Assembly (NCBI GenBank): GCA_002746415.1 | Contig: NVXD01000017.1 | Span: 124,001-188,000 of the forward strand | Length of the DNA: 64,000 nucleotides | Direction: 5' to 3' | Source of the DNA: Flavobacteriaceae bacterium | GTDB lineage: Bacteria > Bacteroidota > Bacteroidia > Flavobacteriales > Flavobacteriaceae | Part shown: positions 17,640 to 26,172 of the stretch, piece after piece | Numbering within the stretch: the stretch's first letter is position 1 | How the letters are laid out: every line of letters begins with the position of its first letter | The notes under the pieces: generated by a model | The model's database searches: none | What the model saw: the letters and a program-made list of their open reading frames with translations, nothing else | What the model was told of the DNA's origin: nothing | Position numbers and translations under genes: made by a program

Positions 17640-18881
17640 TTATTCAAACTTTATAGCCTTTACCGGAGAAATTCTAGTGATGATATAAGAAGGCACCAGT
17701 AACATCACCAAGCACAATACCAAAACGCCGATATTCAAGAACAACACTGTCCAAAAATCTATATGTACTGGAATATAGTCTATATAATACTCTTTTGGGT
17801 TTGGAAATTTGAACAGTCGGAATTTATACTGCATCCACAACACCCCTAATCCCACGACATTTCCCCAAAACAAACCTACTCCAATTAAGTAAACAGCATT
17901 GTATAAAAATACCTTTCTAATACTCCAATTTGCAGCACCCAATGCTTTTAGTATTCCTATCATTTGGGTGCGTTCCAATATTAAGACTAAGAGTGCCGTA
18001 ATCATATTGATACCACCAACAATGATCATAATTCCAATAATGAGTGCGGTGTTAAAATCGAATAGACCTATCCATTCAAAAATCTCATGGTGCTTACTTT
18101 TAATATTTTGTGAATCTAATGAGGATCCCGTTTTTCCATAAATTTCGATGCTTTTCTCCTCTATATCATCAAAATTATCTAGAAACACTTCAAAATTACC
18201 CACTTGGTTTTCTTCCCATTTATTCATATGTTGAATATGGCGGATATCAACCAAAATATATTTGGCATCAAATTCTTCAAAACCACTATTATAAATACCA
18301 ACCACCTTAAACCTGCGTTGGTTTGGGGTACTCTCTAAATTACCATTTTTTAAAAAGAAGGTGAAAAAGGAGTCTTCAATTTTTAACTTTAATTTATTTG
18401 CCAATATACTAGATATCAACACTTCAGTATTCAGTTCGTCCATGTAGTTGGGCAATTCACCTTCCACCAAATACTCTATAAAAGCATTCCAATTATAATC
18501 CTTTCCTACTCCTTTTGCAATAATGCCTTCAAAGGTTTCTTCCGTTCTAATAACCCCTGCTTTACTCGCCACTGCTTGAATATGGGAAATTCCATCGACG
18601 GTGGTAAACTCCGGGTAAAAATCCTGTTCTGTTGAAACGGGCACTACAGAAACATCTGAATAGTTAGTATCGTAATTATAGATTTGTACATGCCCATTAA
18701 AGGCAGCCACCTTCTCCCTAATTTTCTGCTTTAAGCCAGCACCAGTGGCAATAGCAATCAACATCATCACAACACCCAAAGCAATAGCTACAATGGCAAT
18801 TTTTATTATTGGTGCAGAAATGCTAATTTTATGCTCCTTACCCCTTATAAGGCGTTTGGCTATAAAAAACTCAAAATTCAA
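17640..18881 (-). CDS. FtsX/LolC-E-type ABC transporter permease
   Basis: A 413-residue inner-membrane protein: one N-terminal membrane helix (about 28-50), a MacB-like periplasmic core (about 55-265), then three helices near the C-terminus (about 275-300, 325-350, 375-405). This is the LolC/LolE layout of the lipoprotein-releasing ABC machinery. The start is a TTG at 18879-18881. No ATG occurs in frame for the first 38 codons, and the N-terminus MNFEFFIAKR is family-typical, so TTG is well supported. The start codon is only 3 nt from the start of the divergent GH171 gene. No ATPase partner is in the window. Confidence 0.88.
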   Translation of the reverse strand: MNFEFFIAKRLIRGKEHKISISAPIIKIAIVAIALGVVMMLIAIATGAGLKQKIREKVAAFNGHVQIYNYDTNYSDVSVVPVSTEQDFYPEFTTVDGISHIQAVASKAGVIRTEETFEGIIAKGVGKDYNWNAFIEYLVEGELPNYMDELNTEVLISSILANKLKLKIEDSFFTFFLKNGNLESTPNQRRFKVVGIYNSGFEEFDAKYILVDIRHIQHMNKWEENQVGNFEVFLDNFDDIEEKSIEIYGKTGSSLDSQNIKSKHHEIFEWIGLFDFNTALIIGIMIIVGGINMITALLVLILERTQMIGILKALGAANWSIRKVFLYNAVYLIGVGLFWGNVVGLGVLWMQYKFRLFKFPNPKEYYIDYIPVHIDFWTVLFLNIGVLVLCLVMLLVPSYIITRISPVKAIKFE

Positions 18882-18884
18882 TTC

Positions 18885-20126
18885 ATGTCGATTTTATACA
18901 GTTTCAAAAATACAGTTTTCATTTGGGTTTTAATGTTCATCTCGTGTGGAAACCAAGCAAAATTGAGTAAAAATCTGGAGGTATCGCAGTTTCCAGAACC
19001 AGAAATCACCACAAATAAACCCATAATTGTAGCGGCTAATAGGACTGATGCCTACCTACCCCTATTAAAAGGGAAGAAAATTGGCATAGTGGCCAACCAA
19101 ACAAGCGTTGTTTTTAAAAAAGAAGGCGGTTACACACACCTTGTGGATTCTCTACTCTCACTTCAAGTTGATATAAAAAAAGTATTTGCCCCAGAGCATG
19201 GATTTAGGGGAAAGGCTGATGCCGGAGAAGCTGTTAAAGATGATGTTGATACAAAAACTGGTTTACCACTCTTGTCTCTCCATGGAAAAAACAGAAAACC
19301 GCCAGCAGCACTGTTAAAAGATTTGGACATTATTGTATTTGATATTCAAGATGTGGGGGTACGTTTTTACACGTACATAGCCACATTGCAATTGGTTATG
19401 GAAGCCTGTGCTGAAAACAATATTCCTATTCTTGTTTTGGACAGGCCTAATCCCAACGGACATTATGTGGACGGTCCAGGTATGGAGGCTGAACATACCA
19501 GCTTTTTGGGAATGACCCAAATTCCGTTAGTATATGGAATGACCATAGGGGAGTATGCTAAAATGCTCAATGGAGAAGAATGGCTGGAAGATAAAAATAA
19601 GGCCGATTTGACTGTTATTCCTTTAGAAAATTATACGCACAACAGTGCATACCATTTACCAATACGGCCTTCCCCAAATTTACCGAATGACAAATCCATA
19701 AACCTATATCCCAGTCTGGGACTTTTTGAAGGTACAAATATCAATGCGGGAAGGGGAACCGAATTTCAATTTCAACGCTATGGCGCTTCTTTTCTGGATA
19801 GCACCTATTATAAGTTTAGCTATACACCTCAGCCTAATTTTGGCTCCAAATACCCAAAAGAGGAAGGTAAATTGAGTTTTGGAAATGATATCTCCGACGC
19901 AGCAAAGATGAGTGAAGTTTCTCTAAAATGGGTCATAGATGCCTATACAAATTGCCCTAAGAAAGACCTTTTCTTTCTAACCAATGGATTTACCAAGCAC
20001 GCTGGAACAAAGAAATTGCAACAACAGATTGAAGCTGGCTTATCTGAATCTGAAATTAAAAAAACTTGGCAACAAGATTTAATGGATTTTAAAAAGATTC
20101 GGGAAAAATATTTAAGCTACCCTTAA
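18885..20126 (+). CDS. NamZ-like exo-beta-N-acetylmuramidase (GH171, DUF1343) lipoprotein
   Basis: A 413-residue exported protein of family DUF1343/GH171, whose characterised member NamZ removes terminal N-acetylmuramic acid from peptidoglycan fragments. The ATG at 18885 gives a lipoprotein signal with lipobox ISC (about residue 21); an upstream in-frame ATG exists but spoils the signal peptide. Conserved segments include GIVANQTS, FAPEHGFRG, VFDIQDVGVRFYTYI, LDRPNPNG and EGTNINAGRGTEFQFQ. It probably acts in peptidoglycan recycling in the periplasm. Its 5' region lies inside the divergent permease gene. Confidence 0.9.
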   Translation: MSILYSFKNTVFIWVLMFISCGNQAKLSKNLEVSQFPEPEITTNKPIIVAANRTDAYLPLLKGKKIGIVANQTSVVFKKEGGYTHLVDSLLSLQVDIKKVFAPEHGFRGKADAGEAVKDDVDTKTGLPLLSLHGKNRKPPAALLKDLDIIVFDIQDVGVRFYTYIATLQLVMEACAENNIPILVLDRPNPNGHYVDGPGMEAEHTSFLGMTQIPLVYGMTIGEYAKMLNGEEWLEDKNKADLTVIPLENYTHNSAYHLPIRPSPNLPNDKSINLYPSLGLFEGTNINAGRGTEFQFQRYGASFLDSTYYKFSYTPQPNFGSKYPKEEGKLSFGNDISDAAKMSEVSLKWVIDAYTNCPKKDLFFLTNGFTKHAGTKKLQQQIEAGLSESEIKKTWQQDLMDFKKIREKYLSYP

Positions 20127-20134
20127 TCCATGAA

Positions 20135-20162
20135 CTTCTCACTTCTCACTTCTCACTTCTAA
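20135..20162. repeat. Heptamer tandem repeat (ACTTCTC class)
   Basis: Four consecutive 7-bp units: CTTCTCA three times, then CTTCTAA. The array fills most of the 42-nt gap between the stops of two convergent genes. Rotated, the unit is ACTTCTC, and it belongs with the other ACTTNNN heptamer arrays of this window. Confidence 0.85.
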
Positions 20163-20168
20163 CATAGA

Positions 20169-20999
20169 TCACTCCTCTACAGTTGGTTTTCTATATGTAT
20201 GAAACGGTTGTTTTAATAGGGTTCCAATCTGCCCATTGCCTTTTTCATCTGGAAAAGTATCCACTCCGTACACAATATTTTCTCTTTTTAGTTCCATAAA
20301 AGTGCCAAAAATTCTATCCCAAATAGAAAAAATATTACCATAATTACTATCGGTATAAGGTAATTTATAATGGTGGTGTATTTTATGCATGTCTGGTGAT
20401 ACTATGAAATAACTCAAAGCTTTATCTAACCCTTTTGGCATTTTAATATTTGCATGACCAAACTGTGTAGCGACCAAAGATAAAGATTGGTATAGCATTA
20501 CAATTCCTATGGGTGCTCCTATAATGAATACTCCTAAAAGTGTAAATACAAACCGAATAACGCTCTCTAAAGGATGGTGTCTATTAGCGGTGGTTGTATC
20601 TACATTATGGTCTGTATGATGTACTAAATGCACCATCCATAACGGTTTTACCTTATGTTCCACCAAATGCGCCAAATAAGCGCCGATTAAATCTAACAAT
20701 AATACCCCGATGATAATATAGGCCCACAAAGGCAAACCAGGAATCCAATTGATGATTCCAAAGTCATTGGCAACTACCCAATCACTCGTGCTTAGCAATA
20801 AAAAAGCCAAACCAAAATTGATAATTATTGTAGTTAAGGTAAAAAACAGATTAGGAAATGCATGTCTCCATTTTTTATAGTTGAATTTAAAAAGAGGTAT
20901 TCCATTTTCAAGCAACCAAAAGAAGGTCAATCCACCAACTAAAATAAGAGCACGATGCGTTGATGGTATGTTTTCAAAATAAGTTAAGAGGTGTTCCAT
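20169..20999 (-). CDS. Sterol desaturase / fatty acid hydroxylase-family membrane protein
   Basis: A 276-residue protein with four to five membrane segments and the histidine clusters of the di-iron fatty-acid hydroxylase superfamily: HLVEH (111-115), HLVHH (124-128), HH (141-142) and HKIHHHY near the C-terminus. Such enzymes hydroxylate or desaturate lipids using O2. Candidate substrates in Bacteroidota include carotenoids, sterol-like lipids and acyl chains; sequence alone does not choose. It stands alone on the minus strand, converging on the GH171 gene. Confidence 0.85.
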   Translation of the reverse strand: MEHLLTYFENIPSTHRALILVGGLTFFWLLENGIPLFKFNYKKWRHAFPNLFFTLTTIIINFGLAFLLLSTSDWVVANDFGIINWIPGLPLWAYIIIGVLLLDLIGAYLAHLVEHKVKPLWMVHLVHHTDHNVDTTTANRHHPLESVIRFVFTLLGVFIIGAPIGIVMLYQSLSLVATQFGHANIKMPKGLDKALSYFIVSPDMHKIHHHYKLPYTDSNYGNIFSIWDRIFGTFMELKRENIVYGVDTFPDEKGNGQIGTLLKQPFHTYRKPTVEE

Positions 21000-21023
21000 G
21001 CTTAAAAATAATGATTTTTCAAC

Positions 21024-21515
21024 TTATGGAATCCTTCTTTTCATTTCCTCTACAATATTAAATGCTGCTGGACAAATAGCCACGTTTTTTAAAGTAAGTA
21101 GGCTTATTTGTTGAAACTTCTTTCTATTGGTATGCGGAAACTCCCTGCATGCTTTTGGCCTTACATCATAGATAGAACAGTAGTTGTCTGCTCCAAGAAA
21201 AGCACAGGGTACTTGCTTTAGCACATAATCGTCATCCTCATCAATTTGTAAATATGTAGCAATGAACTTCTGGGGTTTCAATCTTAAATGTTTTGAAATT
21301 CGTTCCACATCCGCATTGGTAAACATAGGTCCTGTGGTTTTACAGCAGTTGGCACAAGTAAGACAATCTGTTTTTTCAAATTCGGCATCATGTAATTCTT
21401 GCATGATATAATCCAAATTCTTAGGTGTTTTCTTTTTAAGTTTGGTAAAATACTTCTTGTTTTCAAGGTGTTTCTCCTTGGTCATCTTTTGCAAGTCTTG
21501 TAAAATATCTTCCAT
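21024..21515 (-). CDS. YkgJ-family Cys-cluster protein
   Basis: A 163-residue protein with a zinc- or iron-binding cysteine cluster: CLTCANCC near residue 50, then CAFLGADNYCSIYDVRPKAC. These are the UPF0153/YkgJ signatures. Function is unknown; a metal or Fe-S centre is likely. The ATG at 21513-21515 is preferred over a TTG three codons upstream. It lies 24 nt upstream of the sterol-desaturase-family gene on the same strand, and divergently from the methyltransferase gene. Confidence 0.85.
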   Translation of the reverse strand: MEDILQDLQKMTKEKHLENKKYFTKLKKKTPKNLDYIMQELHDAEFEKTDCLTCANCCKTTGPMFTNADVERISKHLRLKPQKFIATYLQIDEDDDYVLKQVPCAFLGADNYCSIYDVRPKACREFPHTNRKKFQQISLLTLKNVAICPAAFNIVEEMKRRIP

Positions 21516-21609
21516 ATGCCACAAAATTAAAAAAGTATATTCAATTTATCGTTTTATATCAATTTTCATTATAAAACCCCACATTTGCACACACTTAAAA
21601 AAGCAGACC

Positions 21610-22323
21610 ATGTCAGATGTATTTGGCAAAGCCTTATTAGATTATCAATTGGGCAACTACACGGAAGATATCACCACCAATTCATCCTTAGATGAAGTCG
21701 ATTGTATCCCCCTGCCCTATCTTTTTAGGAACTATAAAGAAATGCCCAAATTAGAACAAAAAGCATTGCAATTATGCAAAGGGTCTATTCTAGATATTGG
21801 CTGCGGTGCTGGCAGTCATAGCCTGTATTTACAAAAAAAAGGACTCCATGTAACTGCACTGGATTTTTCTAAAGGTGCCATTGAAGTTTGTAAGACAAGG
21901 GGGATTGCCAATACTACAAATGCTAATATCAATGACTATAATGGAACGAAGTTTGATACACTTCTCCTGTTAATGAATGGTATTGGCATTGTTGGAAAGC
22001 TAAATAACCTTAGTGATTTTTTCAATCATTTAAAGTCATTGTTAGCCAGTGGTGGCCAAATTCTATTGGATTCCAGTGACATTATTTATATGTACGAGCA
22101 GGATAATGATGGTGGGTATTGGATTCCAGATGGGCCCGACTATTACGGAGAGGTTGAATTTGTAATGAAATATAAAGGTGAGAAAAGCAAACCCTTTTCT
22201 TGGTTGTATTTAGATTACAACACTTTGCAAACTGCTGCGTTGGCTAATGGATTAGACTGTGAGCTCGTGTTTAAAGGGGAACATTATGACTATTTGTCGA
22301 AACTAAGCCTGAATTCACAATAG
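21610..22323 (+). CDS. Class I SAM-dependent methyltransferase
   Basis: A 237-residue methyltransferase with motif I ILDIGCGAGSHSLYLQ (60-75) and an acidic motif II strand (VTALDFSKGAIEV). The start at 21610 follows the family N-terminus; the frame stays open upstream for 56 codons, but that part overlaps the divergent YkgJ gene and looks non-coding. The substrate is unknown. Together with the YkgJ gene it forms a divergent pair sharing about 94 nt of upstream DNA. Confidence 0.82.
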   Translation: MSDVFGKALLDYQLGNYTEDITTNSSLDEVDCIPLPYLFRNYKEMPKLEQKALQLCKGSILDIGCGAGSHSLYLQKKGLHVTALDFSKGAIEVCKTRGIANTTNANINDYNGTKFDTLLLLMNGIGIVGKLNNLSDFFNHLKSLLASGGQILLDSSDIIYMYEQDNDGGYWIPDGPDYYGEVEFVMKYKGEKSKPFSWLYLDYNTLQTAALANGLDCELVFKGEHYDYLSKLSLNSQ

Positions 22324-22375
22324 AAAGTACCATTTCATCGTTTCTGTTAGTATTGTTATTAAAAAAAATTGCATT

Positions 22376-23245
22376 ATGAAAAAGTATCGCTATTTAGTAT
22401 TGGTTTTGTTTTCAGTCATTCTTCTTAATTGCTCAAAAGATTCCAGTGATGATGTTACTCCCCCTGACAATCAAAATATAGATAAATCTGCTAATTTATT
22501 GGGCACAGGTGCTTCTGCAAGTGATATTTTAGGCAATGCCAATTTTACAGACTTAATAATAGAGATTGCTTATGTAGATGGTTTTAGACCTACAGTAGAA
22601 GCAATGAATGCTTTTAGAACATTTCTTTTGGAAAGAACATTCAAACAAGATATACAATTGGTCTATAATGAACTCCCTTCACCAAATGAGGATACGCTAA
22701 CACTACAAGAAATTGCAGATATAGAAACTGAACACAGAACTATATTTAACGATGGTACCACAATGGGTATTTATATCTATTTTGCAGATGCGCCATCTGA
22801 TGGTGATGATGATGAAGAAAACTTGGTTACCCTAGGAGCAGTTTACAGAAACACTTCCATGGTCATTCATGAAGCAACTATTCTTTCATTAGCAAGTAAA
22901 AGTATAACCATTAGCAATGCAGATGTTGAGTCAGCAACATTGAACCATGAATTTGGGCATTTATTTGGATTAGTGAATTTAGGAACCACACCAGTCAACG
23001 ACCATGAAGACCCAGATGCAGCAAATCATTGTAATGTTCTTGGTTGCCTAATGCGTGCCGAACTACAATTTGGTGGGTCTTCTGGAAAAAGCAATATATC
23101 AAGTTATAAAAACATGCTAAGTCCTGGCTGTATGCTTAGTGGTCATAGTGTTCTTCAAATGTTAGAAAATAAAACATCTAAAGGAGCTGCAGTCGATTTA
23201 GATGCCGAATGTATTTTGGACCTACAAGCTAATGGAGGGCGTTGA
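22376..23245 (+). CDS. Metzincin-like zinc metalloprotease lipoprotein
   Basis: A 289-residue lipoprotein (signal to about residue 18, Cys19 lipidated) with an Asp-rich linker and a metalloprotease domain. The zinc motif is HEFGHLFGL (191-199). The usual third zinc ligand is missing at its normal place (LVN instead of xxH). A later HCNVLGCLM (218-226) matches the HC-x4-C-x-M segment of archaemetzincins, so His218 may be the third ligand after a roughly 18-residue insertion. Flavobacterial relatives are annotated only as membrane metalloprotease. It follows the methyltransferase gene by 52 nt. Confidence 0.75.
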   Translation: MKKYRYLVLVLFSVILLNCSKDSSDDVTPPDNQNIDKSANLLGTGASASDILGNANFTDLIIEIAYVDGFRPTVEAMNAFRTFLLERTFKQDIQLVYNELPSPNEDTLTLQEIADIETEHRTIFNDGTTMGIYIYFADAPSDGDDDEENLVTLGAVYRNTSMVIHEATILSLASKSITISNADVESATLNHEFGHLFGLVNLGTTPVNDHEDPDAANHCNVLGCLMRAELQFGGSSGKSNISSYKNMLSPGCMLSGHSVLQMLENKTSKGAAVDLDAECILDLQANGGR

Positions 23246-23250
23246 AAGAT

Positions 23251-23353
23251 AGGTTAGAATTTGGAGGTTTGAGGTTGATAATCAATGCAAATTAACTCAT
23301 AACCTTTAACCCATTCTTACTTCGTATTTCGTATTTTGTACTTCGCACTTCAC
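23251..23353. repeat. Degenerate heptamer repeat region
   Basis: Almost the whole gap between the protease gene and queE is built from imperfect 7-bp units. At 23251-23278 the units are AGGTTAG, AATTTGG, AGGTTTG, AGGTTGA. At 23294-23314 they are AACTCAT, AACCTTT, AACCCAT. At 23319-23353 they are ACTTCGT, ATTTCGT, ATTTTGT, ACTTCGC, ACTTCAC. The last block belongs to the ACTTNNN class also seen at 20135 and 26069. Confidence 0.7.
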
Positions 23354-23421
23354 AAATAAAACAATCACAGCCAATTACCCCATATTAATTAGTTATTGTT
23401 CATTGATAATTATTAACTAAA

Positions 23422-24054
23422 CTATGGGATATTCAAATACTTATGTGTTTGCAAAGACACTTTCCACTTGGGGTTTTGCATAACATAATCTACAATCATG
23501 GGCACCACTTTTTCTCTTACGCTCCACTCAGGTTGTAAATACAAAATACAGTCCTTATTAACCAATGCTGCCTGTTCTTCAGCAAAAATTAAATCATGCT
23601 TATTAAAAACAATCATTTTTAATTCGTGTGCTTTTTCATAAATAGGTGCGACTGGTAATTTATTCTTTTTTGGTGATAAACAAATCCAATCCCAAACCCC
23701 GGTTAAAGGATATGCACCTGAGGTTTCTATATGCGTCTGTAAATTTTTAATTTTCAGTGCTTGGGTTAAAGGTTCCATATTCCAAGTAAGCGGTTCTCCT
23801 CCTGTGACAACAATGGTATCAGAATAGGTAGCTGCATTTTCCGCAATATGGGTTATACCTGTTGGTGGGTGCGTTCCTGCATCCCAACTTTCCTTAACAT
23901 CACACCAATGACAACCAACATCACAACCACCTATACGTATAAAGTAAGCTGCGGTGCCTTTATGATAACCTTCCCCCTGTATGGTATAAAACTCTTCCAT
24001 TAAGGGAAGCATTTCTCCTTTATCCACCATCGCTAAAACTGTGTCTTTTACCAT
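23422..24054 (-). CDS. queE: 7-carboxy-7-deazaguanine synthase QueE
   Basis: A 210-residue radical-SAM enzyme of queuosine biosynthesis, converting 6-carboxy-tetrahydropterin to 7-carboxy-7-deazaguanine. The Fe-S motif is GGCDVGCHWCD (Cys44, Cys48, Cys51; CX3CX2C spacing). It is preceded by EEFYTIQGEGYHKG, the QueE N-terminal signature. Length matches the family. ATG 24054 is used; internal Met9, Met15 or Met19 are also possible. It stands alone, divergent from the cold shock gene. Confidence 0.94.
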   Translation of the reverse strand: MVKDTVLAMVDKGEMLPLMEEFYTIQGEGYHKGTAAYFIRIGGCDVGCHWCDVKESWDAGTHPPTGITHIAENAATYSDTIVVTGGEPLTWNMEPLTQALKIKNLQTHIETSGAYPLTGVWDWICLSPKKNKLPVAPIYEKAHELKMIVFNKHDLIFAEEQAALVNKDCILYLQPEWSVREKVVPMIVDYVMQNPKWKVSLQTHKYLNIP

Positions 24055-24182
24055 GGGGGCAAAGATAAGGTTTCAATGGGAGTTATATCTTCAACATATT
24101 TCATAAAACCCTTTTAAATTTAAAATCTAATTTCTGGCATCATCTTTGTTCTATACCAAGTAATTAATTTAATATTTTTATT

Positions 24183-24377
24183 ATGAATACAGGAACAGTA
24201 AAATTCTTCAATGATTCCAAAGGATTTGGATTCATCACTGAAGAAGGTTCAGAAACAGATCATTTTGTACACATCTCCGGTTTAACCGATGAAATTCGCG
24301 AAGGAGACAACGTAACATTTGAACTACAACAAGGAAAAAAAGGATTAAACGCGATAAACGTTCAAGTTATAGACTAA
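24183..24377 (+). CDS. Cold shock protein (CspA family)
   Basis: A 64-residue single CSD OB-fold protein that binds single-stranded RNA or DNA. RNP1 is KGFGFI and RNP2 is DHFVHIS; the C-terminal strand GLNAINVQVI is typical. It has a 128-nt upstream gap, long enough for the structured leader usual in cold shock genes, and its own strong terminator 18 nt after the stop, so it is monocistronic. Confidence 0.96.
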   Translation: MNTGTVKFFNDSKGFGFITEEGSETDHFVHISGLTDEIREGDNVTFELQQGKKGLNAINVQVID

Positions 24378-24395
24378 CACTTTTATATTTCTAGT

Positions 24396-24425
24396 AAAAA
24401 GCCCATCAATTGATGGGCTTTTTTT
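24396..24425 (+). terminator. Rho-independent terminator of the cold shock gene
   Basis: A perfect 14-bp inverted repeat, AAAAAGCCCATCAA/TTGATGGGCTTTTT, directly followed by more T. It is A-rich on the other side, so it could also act on minus-strand transcripts. Confidence 0.93.
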
Positions 24426-24498
24426 ATATCAAATTTTAAAAATGGATGCTATTTTTTTGTTGAAATAAAAATCCCCTATTTTTATAAAAAATTACCAA

Positions 24499-26007
24499 AT
24501 GAGCACCAAAGATGAATTCTTTGCACATATAGAGAAAGGATATACTACTAAAGGCGATTTTATTACCATGGGTGCAGCCATGTTAGATGGAGAGACCGTC
24601 ACAGGAGCCCATGTTAAGATTCCATTAAAGACCCTTAACCGCCATGGGCTCATTGCCGGAGCTACTGGCACTGGAAAAACCAAAACATTGCAGATAATTG
24701 CAGAAAATCTTTCGGATAAAGGAATTCCAGTACTACTGATGGATTTAAAGGGAGACCTTAGTGGTATTGCCCAACCCAGTCCTGGACACGCAAAAATTGA
24801 CGAACGACATGAAAAAATAGGCATTCCTTTTGATGCTAAGAGTTTTCCAGTGGAAATCTTATCACTATCTGAACAAGATGGCGTAAAACTGCGGGCAACA
24901 GTATCAGAATTTGGTCCAGTACTATTATCTAGAATTCTGGATCTTAGTGTCACACAAGAAGGCATTGTGGCCGTGGTTTTTAAATACTGCGATGACAATA
25001 AATTACCCTTATTAGATTTAAAAGATTTTAAAAAAGTATTGCAATACACTACTGGAGCAGGCAGAAAAGAATTTCAAGAAGCCTATGGACGTATTTCAAC
25101 AAGTTCTACTGGGACAATTCTCAGAAAAATCATAGAACTGGAACAGCAGGGTGCCGACTTATTTTTTGGAGAAAAATCCTTTGAAGTAGATGATTTGACG
25201 CGTATTGATGAAAATGGTAGAGGCTATATCAACATTATTAGACTTACTGATATTCAGGATAGGCCCAAACTATTTTCAACCTTTATGTTGAGTCTTTTGG
25301 CGGAAATATATGCAACCTTTCCTGAGCAAGGTGATAGTGATCGTCCAGAATTGATTCTATTTATAGATGAAGCACATCTCATTTTTAGAGAAGCTTCAAA
25401 AGCATTGTTAAATCAAATTGAAAGTATTGTAAAATTGATACGATCTAAGGGTATCGGATTATATTTTGTTACGCAAAACCCAACAGATGTACCAGATGAT
25501 GTATTGGCACAATTAGGTTTAAAAATACAGCATGCACTAAGAGCTTTTACTGCCAAAGATAGAAAAGCCATAAAATTAACTGCAGAGAATTACCCCGATT
25601 CTGAATACTATGACACCGCAGAAATATTGACCTCTTTAGGTATTGGAGAAGCATTAATTTCTGTCTTAGATGAAAAAGGAAGGCCTACACCATTGGCAGC
25701 TACAATGCTACGCGCTCCTATGAGCCGAATGGATGTGCTCACGAAAAAGGAATTAAAAGAAGTTATAGACACGTCCAAACTGGTTAAAAAGTACGGAGAA
25801 GACATAGACCGTGAAAGTGCTTATGAAATTCTTAATGAGAAAATTGAAAAGGCAGAAAAATTAGCTGAAAAAGAGGAACGTAAATCTTCAAGTCGAAGAA
25901 CTAGTTCTAGAAGAAAAAGCACTCGTATGAACCCGATACTCAAAGTGGTGACCAGTGCTACATTCATTAGGGGGGTATTGGGAGTGTTGAAAAAAGTACT
26001 TCGCTAA
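24499..26007 (+). CDS. HerA-like ATPase (DUF853, YjgR type)
   Basis: A 502-residue P-loop ATPase of the HerA/FtsK superfamily (COG0433, YjgR). Walker A is GATGTGKT (54-61) and Walker B is LILFIDEAH (285-293). The segment LYFVTQNPTDVP (sensor region) is conserved. The C-terminal about 60 residues are Lys/Arg/Ser-rich. No partner nuclease or defence gene is adjacent, so it looks like the widespread housekeeping YjgR type and not part of a HerA defence system. Its cellular role is not established. Confidence 0.85.
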   Translation: MSTKDEFFAHIEKGYTTKGDFITMGAAMLDGETVTGAHVKIPLKTLNRHGLIAGATGTGKTKTLQIIAENLSDKGIPVLLMDLKGDLSGIAQPSPGHAKIDERHEKIGIPFDAKSFPVEILSLSEQDGVKLRATVSEFGPVLLSRILDLSVTQEGIVAVVFKYCDDNKLPLLDLKDFKKVLQYTTGAGRKEFQEAYGRISTSSTGTILRKIIELEQQGADLFFGEKSFEVDDLTRIDENGRGYINIIRLTDIQDRPKLFSTFMLSLLAEIYATFPEQGDSDRPELILFIDEAHLIFREASKALLNQIESIVKLIRSKGIGLYFVTQNPTDVPDDVLAQLGLKIQHALRAFTAKDRKAIKLTAENYPDSEYYDTAEILTSLGIGEALISVLDEKGRPTPLAATMLRAPMSRMDVLTKKELKEVIDTSKLVKKYGEDIDRESAYEILNEKIEKAEKLAEKEERKSSSRRTSSRRKSTRMNPILKVVTSATFIRGVLGVLKKVLR

Positions 26008-26068
26008 TTGAATTTTAAATAGCAAGTTCTAAATGATGGTTGGTTTGAAGACTAATTATAGCATACAT

Positions 26069-26115
26069 TTGACACTTGACATTTGACACTTGACACTTGA
26101 CACTTGACACTTGAA
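26069..26115. repeat. Heptamer tandem repeat (ACTTGAC class)
   Basis: Six consecutive 7-bp units TTGACAC (the second is TTGACAT), followed by TTGAA. Rotated, the unit is ACTTGAC. It lies about 60 nt after the HerA-like stop and about 60 nt before the next start codon, in otherwise unremarkable intergenic DNA. The unit differs from the array at 20135 only in its last three bases. Confidence 0.9.
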
Positions 26116-26172
26116 TTTAATACAATTTCACTTTTTCACCATTTTAACCAAAACCCTAATCCCCCTATTAAA

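Noticed and set aside
21442-21609. 56-codon upstream extension of the methyltransferase gene
   Set aside because: It overlaps the divergent YkgJ gene and lacks similarity to methyltransferases; ATG 21610 fits the family.
24492-25049. 185-codon open frame on the minus strand
   Set aside because: Antisense to the HerA-like ATPase, which has intact Walker motifs; no recognisable protein features.
24499-26007. HerA-like ATPase as part of an antiviral system
   Set aside because: No nuclease, SIR2 or other defence gene is adjacent; sequence matches the widespread YjgR/DUF853 type.
26069-26115. Possible CRISPR array
   Set aside because: The repeat unit is 7 bp with no spacers; it is a simple tandem repeat and no cas gene is present.
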